20,668 nucleotides of DNA from PNKC01 sp039917655 (GTDB lineage: Bacteria > Chloroflexota > Dehalococcoidia > Tepidiformales > Tepidiformaceae): contig JBDSJC010000079.1 in the NCBI GenBank assembly GCA_039917655.1, positions 1-20,668 of the forward strand. Reading direction: 5' to 3'. The stretch's first letter is position 1. Each line of letters opens with the position of its first letter. A program made the position numbers and the translations under genes. Below, one piece after another: positions 13,489 through 19,612 of this stretch. A model generated the notes under the pieces. It saw only the letters and a list, made by a program, of their open reading frames with translations. It was not told the DNA's origin and searched no databases.

Positions 13489-13790
13489 GGAGTCCTACCC
13501 AGGGGTGACACGATTAGCGGAGGCGCTGGCTCTGCCTGCCGTTGCGCGAAGCGGGGGTGCGGCTGGTGGTGATGGGGGCGGGCGGAAGGCCGGTTGGCGC
13601 GGCGGGGCATCATCGTGGTCGGAGTGCAACGGAGCGGAGTGTCCGGGCTCAGTGGCGGCGTCGGTTGCCTGCGAATTGCCGACAAAGAATCCGGGAGGGG
13701 CAGGGAAAAGAGACAGGGGATGTCAGGATCTGGCTGGAGTTGTGAATCTGAACGTGACGTAACGGTAATGGTTGGGAGGTGGTGGGACGT
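13489..13790. other. Intergenic debris, nothing recognised
   Basis: About 300 bases between the transposase relic and the tRNA-Ser relic. Short open frames exist on both strands, but none has a ribosome site or a recognisable protein pattern. It is G-rich on the plus strand (13540-13620). Confidence 0.4.
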
Positions 13791-13856
13791 GCCTAGCCGG
13801 ACTTGAAAACTCCGCGGCCGCAAGGCATAAAGGTTCGAATCCCCTCCCCGGTACCA
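13791..13856 (+). pseudogene. Degenerate tRNA-Ser (TGA-type) 3' fragment
   Basis: The segment keeps a tRNA-Ser-like anticodon region (CCGGACTTGAAAA, loop CTTGAAA with anticodon TGA) and a class II variable arm GCC-GCAA-GGC. It also has a T-loop GGTTCGAATCC and terminal CCA (13854-13856). The anticodon stem has extra bases, the T-stem has mismatches, and no acceptor 5' strand complementary to CCCCGGT is present upstream. It is not functional. A tRNA 3' half without its 5' half could be the far end of an old integrated element, like the nearby tRNA-Gln copy. Confidence 0.6.
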
Positions 13857-13865
13857 CTAAAGTTG

Positions 13866-14105
13866 TCAATCGTTGGCAGCGGGAGCAGGGATACTCAGCG
13901 CAAGGGTCAAGGCTGAATCCAAATTCGGATCCGCCGCCTTCGCGTGGGGAAAACCATATTCGGCCGCCCTGGGGGCCCCAATCAGCCGCTTGCAGACGGC
14001 GAGGCCGAGACCCAAGCCCTCGGCGCGCTGCGTGGAATCACCGGAGCGAAAGAACGACTTGAACACCAGCGCGGACCTGGCGCCCGACACCCCGCTGCCG
14101 CGATC
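13866..14105 (-). pseudogene. Sensor histidine kinase, C-terminal ATPase-domain fragment with frameshifts
   Basis: On the minus strand from 14105 the sequence reads DRGSGVSG (G1 box), FKSFFRSGDST (F box) and AEGLGLGLAVCKRLIGA (G2 box). The next conserved stretch, GGRIWFSPREGGGSEFGFSL, lies in another frame, and the end TLALSIPAPAAND returns to the first frame and stops at 13866-13868. The first break is at a C5/G5 homopolymer around 13971-13979, the second near 13920-13930. All upstream parts (sensor, dimerisation helix with phospho-His, N box) are missing. It is a relic, not a working kinase. Confidence 0.75.
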
Positions 14106-14267
14106 CAGCAGTGCTCGAGGTGATCGATGTCATCGATGACCCATTTGGAGTCGCGTGGGGTATTTCGAACGTTCCGTTCCAGCGGGTCCGCTTCGCGCCT
14201 CGCTCCCGGCACGGCTGCCGACGGATCTTCTCGCACAGAGAATACTTAGCGCCACGCGTACCTTATC

Positions 14268-14295
14268 TTGCGTTGCCCGGCTTCATGAATAGAAT
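14268..14295 (+). promoter_or_regulatory. Promoter of the small lipoprotein gene
   Basis: TTGCGT (14268-14273) and TAGAAT (14290-14295) are 16 bases apart, and the -10 ends five bases before the ATG at 14301. This is the best -35/-10 pair with near-leaderless placement in the window. Confidence 0.5.
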
Positions 14296-14300
14296 GCCGA

Positions 14301-14693
14301 ATGCTTCGTTCTCTCTTTGCCGCCACTGTCTTCTCCGCCGTTCTCCTCTCCGCTTGCGGGGGTGGCAATTCCGCCACGGAGACGAAAGGCGGCGACACGG
14401 CCGGTGGCGCAAGAGCGATGTCGGCCGCGATGGAGGCGGACCTGACGAAGCTCAAGGAGTGCTTTCAGAGCGAGAAGGACGGCAAGGCCCCCTGTGGCAC
14501 GGACCTGCTGACGACGCAAATGACGGTCCTCTGCAGTGATGTCCGCACCGGCAAATCGAACACCTTTGGGGTAAGCAGCTACAAGGCCTTTGAGCCGCTC
14601 TGCGCGTCGTGGGCGTCACTGCTTGGGACACCGCTGGCCGAGCGGCCCGACGCAATTTCGGGGATGATCGAAAAGGCGAAGGCGATCAACTAA
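14301..14693 (+). CDS. Small lipoprotein of unknown function
   Basis: A 130-residue exported lipoprotein. The signal peptide MLRSLFAATVFSAVLLSAC ends in the lipobox LSAC with Cys19, followed by a Gly/Ser/Thr linker. The mature part has four further Cys (KECFQ, APCGT, TVLCSD, EPLCASW), which could form two disulfides outside the membrane. I do not recognise a family. The start fits both the signal peptide and a TAGAAT hexamer five bases upstream. It stands alone: relics lie upstream, and 121 bases separate it from the next gene. Confidence 0.75.
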   Translation: MLRSLFAATVFSAVLLSACGGGNSATETKGGDTAGGARAMSAAMEADLTKLKECFQSEKDGKAPCGTDLLTTQMTVLCSDVRTGKSNTFGVSSYKAFEPLCASWASLLGTPLAERPDAISGMIEKAKAIN

Positions 14694-14814
14694 GTCTCGC
14701 CGATAGCGGTCTGTTCGCCGCCAGGTTGTGGCACCTCTTGGATTCTTTGCGCGCCGCCGAAGGCTGCCCTACCATCGGTTGCGAACCCCATGATTCAAAC
14801 CCCCGGCCATCGCG

Positions 14815-15258
14815 ATGAGTGACGAATACGGTGTTGACCTCGACGAGGTCTTCAAAGTGATCGACGCCGCCGAAGTGCTGGTCGTGCGCTTTCACCTGGT
14901 TGAGAAGCGTCTGCTCGTGGACTTTCGTACCAGGATTGGCGTTCGGCCGCTGATTATCACCGTCGCTCGGGCGGAATCGGTCGAGGACCGTTTCAAGTCG
15001 ATCAAGAAGTTGCGGCCAGAGTTCCCCTACCCCGAAAAGGTGATGTCGTTCCACTGGCCGCGGTCCATGGGCGTGATCCTTGGCAGTGGAGTCTGGCAAC
15101 ACCTTGTGGACCGCATCAGCGCGCTTGGTGACGACGACACGACCGAACAGTGCGGCCATGTGATGGAGGAACTCATGGCCCTCGAACGCTCCGAGATCGC
15201 CGGAGCGATTCGTGGCGCGCATCACTACCAGACGCTTTGGGAAAGGCCTCGCCGATGA
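14815..15258 (+). CDS. Conserved-looking protein of unknown function, first gene of an overlapping trio
   Basis: A 147-residue soluble protein that I do not recognise. The N-terminal half alternates strand-like hydrophobic stretches (AEVLVVRFHLVEKRLLVDFR, VRPLIITVARA). Then come SFHWPRSMGVILGSGVWQHLVDRIS and a C-terminal helical part with MEELMALERSEIAGAIRG. No signal peptide is seen. The ATG at 14815 has no clear Shine-Dalgarno; a TACCAT hexamer (14770-14775) lies 39 bases upstream. A 10-codon ORF starting at 14790 ends within the first codons of this gene. The stop overlaps the ltaE-like ATG as ATGA (15255-15258), so the two are coupled. Function cannot be deduced. Confidence 0.7.
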   Translation: MSDEYGVDLDEVFKVIDAAEVLVVRFHLVEKRLLVDFRTRIGVRPLIITVARAESVEDRFKSIKKLRPEFPYPEKVMSFHWPRSMGVILGSGVWQHLVDRISALGDDDTTEQCGHVMEELMALERSEIAGAIRGAHHYQTLWERPRR

Positions 15259-16295
15259 ACTCAGTAATTGACCTCCGCAGCGACACCGTGAGCCAGCCTG
15301 GTGCGGAGATGCGCCGTGCGATGTGTGACGCGGAAGTGGGCGACGACGTTTTTGGCGATGACCCGACGGTCAACCGGCTGGAAGAGTTGGCAGCGGAACT
15401 CGCGGGCAAACAGGCCGCGCTTTTCGTCCCCAGCGGTACGATGGCGAACCTGATTGCGGTGCTCACGCATACACGGGCGGGCGACGAGATCATCCTTGGC
15501 GATGAATCGCACATCTTCAACTACGAAGTGGCTGGGAGCGCGCGGATTGCGCACGTCCAGACTCATGCCTTGCGCAACAATGCCGATGGCACCCTGGACT
15601 GTGACGAGGTGGCCGCCTCCGTGCGGGCCGCCAACATCCACGCGCCGGTGGATTCGCTGCTCTGCATCGAGAACACCCACAACCGTTGCGGAGGCGCTGC
15701 TTTGCCGGTCACGGCGATGGACAACCTGGCGCGCGTGGCGCACGAGGCTGGGATGAGCGTCCACCTGGACGGGGCGCGTATTTTCAACGCCCAGGCGGCG
15801 CTCGGCGAACCAGCCGCCCGAATCGCCCGCGACTGCGACAGCGTGTCGTTCTGTCTTTCGAAGGGCCTCGGCTGCCCTGTGGGATCGCTGCTCTGCGGCA
15901 CAAGCGGCTTCATTGATGAAGCGCGGCGCCACCGCAAGATGCTCGGCGGGGGGATGCGGCAGGCGGGCATTCTCGCTGGCGCCGGGCTGTTTGCGCTCGA
16001 GCACAACGTCGCCCGGCTGGCCGATGACCACGCCAACGCGCGCAGACTGGCCGAGGGGTTGGGCCGTTTCGAAGCGTTCGCGCCCAACTCGCCGCAGACC
16101 AACATCGTGGTCGCCGACGTGGTACGCGGCAGCCTCGCCGGTTGGCTCGCAGCCTTCCAGGAAGAGGGCCTGTTGGCGGTCGCCTTCGGTCCAAAGCGCA
16201 TGCGGATGGTGACGCACATCAACGTCTCATCCGCGCACATCGACGAGGCACTCAGGCGAATCGGCCGCGCGGTCTCAGCGGTCCCCGCTTCGTGA
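15255..16295 (+). CDS. ltaE: Low-specificity L-threonine aldolase (PLP-dependent)
   Basis: A 346-residue fold-type I PLP enzyme that cleaves L-threonine or L-allo-threonine to glycine and acetaldehyde. The N-terminus VIDLRSDTVSQPG is characteristic of the family, followed by GDDVFGDDPTVNRLE and FVPSGTMANL. The cofactor-stacking His86 is in DESHIFNYE, and HLDGARIFNA contains Asp172 and Arg175. SFCLSKGLGCPVGSLL contains the Schiff-base Lys203. GGGMRQAGILAGAG is also conserved. Length and motif order are standard. Its start overlaps the previous stop by four bases, and its stop overlaps the GTG of the following lipoprotein by four bases, so all three are in one translationally coupled operon. 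Confidence 0.94.
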   Translation: MNSVIDLRSDTVSQPGAEMRRAMCDAEVGDDVFGDDPTVNRLEELAAELAGKQAALFVPSGTMANLIAVLTHTRAGDEIILGDESHIFNYEVAGSARIAHVQTHALRNNADGTLDCDEVAASVRAANIHAPVDSLLCIENTHNRCGGAALPVTAMDNLARVAHEAGMSVHLDGARIFNAQAALGEPAARIARDCDSVSFCLSKGLGCPVGSLLCGTSGFIDEARRHRKMLGGGMRQAGILAGAGLFALEHNVARLADDHANARRLAEGLGRFEAFAPNSPQTNIVVADVVRGSLAGWLAAFQEEGLLAVAFGPKRMRMVTHINVSSAHIDEALRRIGRAVSAVPAS

Positions 16296-17044
16296 GGCGA
16301 TGGACGCTGATCGGCGTCTCCGCCGTGGTGCTGGGATTCGGGCTCGTGGGCTGTAGTTCGAGCGAAGAGACTCCGGCGAACGCCTCGATCTTCAAGGCGG
16401 CGCCCTGGACGGGCGAGGAATCGTACACCTACAACCTTAGGCGCCGGGGAGAAGACTCTGCGGGGTCGTGCACGCTGACGACTGGAAAGGCACAGGACGG
16501 AAAGCTGAAATTGAGCCGTCTCTGTGGCAAAGGCGAATTCCGGGATGACGGCACCGTGACGGTGGACTCGAAAACGCTGATCCCGGCGCAGACTGTCCGC
16601 GTCTTCGCCGATTCGAAACAGAACAAGCGCTCCACCTATACGAACGACTACGAGGCATCCGGCGTAACCTTCCGGGCTGACGTGAATGGGAGCGCCAACC
16701 AGACGATGCGCGAGCTGCCAGCGGCCACCGCGAAGGTCGCCCAGCCGGCGTGGTACGACGACGAAGAGGTCCTGTGGCTGGTGCGAGGCATCAACCTCGC
16801 TTCGGGCGCGAAGGCGGACTACACGCTTGTCATCAATGCCGGGCAGCCGAGCATCCACACCGTGAACGTGCGGGTAGACCCGGCGGAGGAGGTGAGCGTG
16901 CCCGGCGGCAAGTTCCAAGCGTGGAAAGTGCGGCTCAGCCGCGGCGGCAACGTCAACTACGTCTGGGTCGAAGCGTCTGGAGCGCAGCGCGTGGTGAAAG
17001 CTCAGATCGAGGACGTGACCTACGAGCTGACCCCGCCGGAATAG
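16292..17044 (+). CDS. Lipoprotein with a DUF3108-like beta domain
   Basis: A 250-residue exported lipoprotein. After MRRWTLIGVSAVVLGFGLVG comes Cys21 of the lipobox (LVGC), then a Ser/Glu-rich linker. The mature part is beta-rich: SYTYNLRRRGED, TVTVDSKTLIPAQTVRVF, and the late EVSVPGGKFQAWKVRLSRG followed by VWVEASGAQRVVKAQI. The late part has the VPAGKF..YKV pattern of DUF3108-type proteins. The GTG at 16292 overlaps the ltaE TGA (GTGA) and is the only start that gives a proper signal peptide; the open frame extends further upstream but inside ltaE. A link between an aldolase and a surface lipoprotein is unexplained. Confidence 0.82.
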   Translation: MRRWTLIGVSAVVLGFGLVGCSSSEETPANASIFKAAPWTGEESYTYNLRRRGEDSAGSCTLTTGKAQDGKLKLSRLCGKGEFRDDGTVTVDSKTLIPAQTVRVFADSKQNKRSTYTNDYEASGVTFRADVNGSANQTMRELPAATAKVAQPAWYDDEEVLWLVRGINLASGAKADYTLVINAGQPSIHTVNVRVDPAEEVSVPGGKFQAWKVRLSRGGNVNYVWVEASGAQRVVKAQIEDVTYELTPPE

Positions 17045-17109
17045 CGCGAATTTCGCGAAATAAGCAAACTACAGCGGCTAATCGAGAGTATCGCCCGATC
17101 GATCTCGGG

Positions 17110-17115
17110 TAGTGT
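17110..17115 (+). promoter_or_regulatory. Possible -10 element for the leader ORF/response regulator
   Basis: TAGTGT ends seven bases before an ATG at 17123, the same placement seen at the hicB genes. Its -35 region shows no consensus. Confidence 0.35.
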
Positions 17116-17122
17116 TAGCAAG

Positions 17123-17212
17123 ATGACCGTTGGCGGACACCCCCAAATCGTGGGGTCGGCGATGGGCGGTGGCGAGAAGTTCACGTGCTTATGTTGGAGG
17201 GGACCTGATTAA
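17123..17212 (+). CDS. Possible 29-residue leader peptide upstream of the response regulator
   Basis: An ORF of 29 codons (begins MTVGGHPQIVG, contains FTCLCW, ends RGPD) starts seven bases after TAGTGT. Its TAA overlaps the ATG of the regulator as TAATG (17210-17214). No homologue is recognised. It would make the regulator's translation depend on the leader. Against it, short ORFs arise by chance in GC-rich DNA and the region could simply be a 5' UTR with GGAGGGGA (17196-17203) as ribosome site. Confidence 0.3.
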   Translation: MTVGGHPQIVGSAMGGGEKFTCLCWRGPD

Positions 17213-17958
17213 TGCTTGACACCGTTCCTGCCCGTCACCAAGATGCTTCAACGCCGCCCAACAGAGAGACCGTTAACCGAAGCATGATATCCGTTTTTGT
17301 AATCAGCCGCGAACCCCGCATGAGGACTTCCGTGACGGACTACCTCAGAGAACGCGGGTACGACACGGCAACCGCCGGGACCTACGACACCGCGATGGAA
17401 TCGCTCAACGTTGACCGCTTCGACGCCGTGGTGACCGATGTCCAGGGCCTCCCGCGGGATGAAGAGGGTGTGAACTTCAGCCAGTTCAACCAGTGGCTTT
17501 CCCACACCTACGACTCAAAAGCACCGGTGATGGTCTACCTGCTGCACAAGGGTGCGAGGCGCCCGCAGTTTAAGATCGACGGCGCGGTGATCAAGAAGCC
17601 ATTCCCGATCGAAGCGCTGGGCGAAGCGCTGCGCGAACGGCTCGGCCACCCGCGCAAGGAGGGCCGCCCGGCGGGCATCAACCTGGACCTGAAGACGAAT
17701 ACTCTGCGCGGCGAGGAGCGGGAAGCACATCTCACGCATATTGAGGCGACGCTGCTGGCATACTTGATGGAGCATGAGGGCGAGACCCTTCACCCTCGCG
17801 ACCTGCTGGTGGATGTCTGGCAGTACCACGATGCAGCTGGCGCCAGCACGCTCGTGCGGGCGCATGTCAGCAACCTGCGACGGAAGCTGCGCGACGTGCT
17901 CGGCACGGCCGAGCAGATCCAGACGATCCGCGGCAAGGGGTATCGGTTTATTGCTTAG
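17212..17958 (+). CDS. OmpR-family response regulator with atypical receiver
   Basis: A 248-residue two-domain regulator. The receiver (about 26-128) has the phosphoacceptor-position Asp76 in AVVTDVQG and the conserved Lys in VIKKPFPIEAL (118-119). The acidic pair that binds Mg2+ after the first strand is replaced (FVISREP instead of a VVDDxP-like motif), leaving only Glu34. The C-terminal winged helix (about 145-248) is typical: THIEATLLAYLMEHEGE, LLVDVWQY, LVRAHVSNLRRKLRDVLG and IQTIRGKGYRF. The ATG at 17212 is preceded by GGAGGGGA (17196-17203); an alternative ATG at 17284 would begin right at the receiver. No histidine kinase gene is adjacent. Regulation independent of phosphorylation, or by a distant kinase, is inferred. 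Confidence 0.88.
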   Translation: MLDTVPARHQDASTPPNRETVNRSMISVFVISREPRMRTSVTDYLRERGYDTATAGTYDTAMESLNVDRFDAVVTDVQGLPRDEEGVNFSQFNQWLSHTYDSKAPVMVYLLHKGARRPQFKIDGAVIKKPFPIEALGEALRERLGHPRKEGRPAGINLDLKTNTLRGEEREAHLTHIEATLLAYLMEHEGETLHPRDLLVDVWQYHDAAGASTLVRAHVSNLRRKLRDVLGTAEQIQTIRGKGYRFIA

Positions 17959-18001
17959 GTTAGGGTCAGATTCCACCGTGCTTCCGTCGCTCCGAGCTTG
18001 C

Positions 18002-18007
18002 TAGAAT
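18002..18007 (+). promoter_or_regulatory. Putative -10 element of the oxidoreductase-PRTase operon
   Basis: TAGAAT lies 19 bases before the ATG at 18027, leaving room for the ribosome site GAGGTG at 18016-18021. It is thus a leadered counterpart to the leaderless starts elsewhere. Confidence 0.4.
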
Positions 18008-18026
18008 GCGCTCGCGAGGTGACCAG

Positions 18027-19076
18027 ATGAAGCTGGCGATCAACATCGGCTATTCGGGCGCGCAGATGCGCCTCCCCTTGGACCTGGTCCTGGACGTCGA
18101 GCGAATGGGTTACGACTCGGTTTGGACGGCGGAGGCCTACGGTTCGGACGCGGTCACGCCGCTCGCCTACCTGGCCGCGAAAACGACGCGCATCAAGCTG
18201 GGTACCGGCATTATGCAGATGCCCGGCCGCACGCCTGCCATGTGCGCGATGACGATGTCCACGCTGGATCAACTTTCTGGCGGGCGAGCACTGGTCGGTC
18301 TCGGACTCTCCGGGCCACAGGTGGTCGAAGGCTGGCACGGGGTGCCGTATGGAAAGCCGGCGGCACGGACTCGAGAGTACGTTGAGATCCTGCGAAAGAT
18401 CTGGGCGCGCGACGAGCCGGTGGCCTACGACGGGCAGGAGTACCAACTGCCGTACCAGGGCCCAGGCGCGACTGGGCTCGGCAAGCCGCTGAAGAGCATC
18501 CTTCATGGACGCCAACTGCCCGTCTACCTCGCGACCATGGGCCCACTGAACATTCGCAATACGGCAGAGCTGGCGGACGGTTGGTTGCCGATCTGGTTCT
18601 CACCGAAGCGCATGCACCTCTTCCAGGCTTCCCTCGATGAAGGCTTCAAGCGCGCCGGGAACGACAAGTCGATGAAGGACTTCGATATTGCCGCGGGCTG
18701 CACCGTGGCGGTGGGCAACGACGTGAAGGCGCTGCTCGCCCAAATGAAGCCGAACCTTGCGCTTTACATGGGCGGCATGGGGGCGAAGGGCAAGAACTTC
18801 CACAACGAGATGGCGGTGAAGTACGGCTACGCCGATGCGGCGGCCCGCATTCAGGAGCTCTACCTGGCCGGGCGAAAGGATGAAGCGACCGCGGCGGTGC
18901 CAGACGAGCTATGCGACGAGATGTCGCTGTGTGGCCCTGTAGATCGCATCCGCGAACGGTATCGGGCGTGGGAGGACGCGGGCGTCAGTACCATGCTTGT
19001 CCAGGCTGCGCAGCCCGAGGCGCTCGAACTGATGGCCGAGATCACGGGGGCGAGCAGAGGCGCTGCGGTGGTCTAA
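18027..19076 (+). CDS. LLM-class F420-dependent oxidoreductase, Rv3520c-like
   Basis: A 349-residue TIM-barrel protein of the luciferase-like monooxygenase class, in the branch that uses coenzyme F420 rather than FMN. Motifs typical of Rv3520c-like proteins are WTAEAYGSDAVTPL (33-46), RIKLGTGIMQMPGRTPAMCAM, STLDQLSGGR, GLGLSGPQVVEGWHG (91-105), TGLGKPLK, ELADGWLPIWFSPKR and ALYMGGMGAKGKNFHNE. GRKDEATAAVPDEL follows near the C-terminus. The substrate is unknown for the whole group. The ATG at 18027 follows GAGGTG (18016-18021) with good spacing; an in-frame ATG at 18006 overlaps the -10 hexamer and is unlikely. The next gene starts on the base after its stop. Confidence 0.92.
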   Translation: MKLAINIGYSGAQMRLPLDLVLDVERMGYDSVWTAEAYGSDAVTPLAYLAAKTTRIKLGTGIMQMPGRTPAMCAMTMSTLDQLSGGRALVGLGLSGPQVVEGWHGVPYGKPAARTREYVEILRKIWARDEPVAYDGQEYQLPYQGPGATGLGKPLKSILHGRQLPVYLATMGPLNIRNTAELADGWLPIWFSPKRMHLFQASLDEGFKRAGNDKSMKDFDIAAGCTVAVGNDVKALLAQMKPNLALYMGGMGAKGKNFHNEMAVKYGYADAAARIQELYLAGRKDEATAAVPDELCDEMSLCGPVDRIRERYRAWEDAGVSTMLVQAAQPEALELMAEITGASRGAAVV

Positions 19077-19598
19077 TTGGGCCTCCGCGATCGACTGATA
19101 GAGGCGATCCGCTTCCACGATGGTCACGCCGACAACTGGTCGGTGTTCCGCGATGGTGAGCTGCTGCGGGATGTGGCCGGAGCGATGGCGGAGCCGTTCC
19201 GCAATGAGGGCGTGACAAGCGTCGTCGCCGTCGAATCGCGCGGCTTCGTCCTCGGGGCGGCGGTCGCGCTTCGCCTCGGGGTCGGGTTCGTGGCCGTTCG
19301 AAAACCAGGTGGGCTGTTCGCGGGCGAGAAGCTGGAGGTGCGGGCGGCCGCCGACTACCGCGGTCACGAGTGGACACTGCGGATGCAGAAAGCTGCTGTC
19401 TCCAAAGGCGACCGGCTGCTCCTGGTGGACGATTGGATCGAGACGGGCAGCCAGGCTCGTGCCGTAAGCCTGCTCGTCGAGATGGGTGGCGGCACACTCG
19501 CCGGGGCGGCTGCTATGGTCGACCAGTCGAGCCCTGAGACTCGCGCGGGCTTCGCGAAGTTCGTAGCGCTCGTCCGCGCCGAAGAGTTGCGGGAGTAG
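19077..19598 (+). CDS. Adenine-phosphoribosyltransferase-like (type I PRTase) protein
   Basis: A 173-residue type I phosphoribosyltransferase, closest in layout to Apt, which makes AMP from adenine and PRPP. It has VVAVESRGFVLGAAVA (50-65), VAVRKPGGLFAGEKL, the LRMQKAAVSKGDRLLLVDDW segment and the PRPP loop VDDWIETGSQA (117-127). The loop differs from the usual VDDLLATGGTA. The start is TTG at 19077, immediately after the TAA of the oxidoreductase, so translation is coupled by re-initiation. Without a clear base-specificity motif, use of adenine is not certain; orotate or other bases are possible. The stop is 14 bases from the convergent gene at 19613. Confidence 0.83.
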   Translation: MGLRDRLIEAIRFHDGHADNWSVFRDGELLRDVAGAMAEPFRNEGVTSVVAVESRGFVLGAAVALRLGVGFVAVRKPGGLFAGEKLEVRAAADYRGHEWTLRMQKAAVSKGDRLLLVDDWIETGSQARAVSLLVEMGGGTLAGAAAMVDQSSPETRAGFAKFVALVRAEELRE

Positions 19599-19612
19599 GG
19601 GCCGTTTTTCGC

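Noticed and set aside
17045..17057. Palindrome after the second lipoprotein gene as a terminator
   Set aside because: The 13-base palindrome (CGCGAA, T, TTCGCG) has a one-base centre and no following T-run, so it cannot form a normal terminator hairpin.
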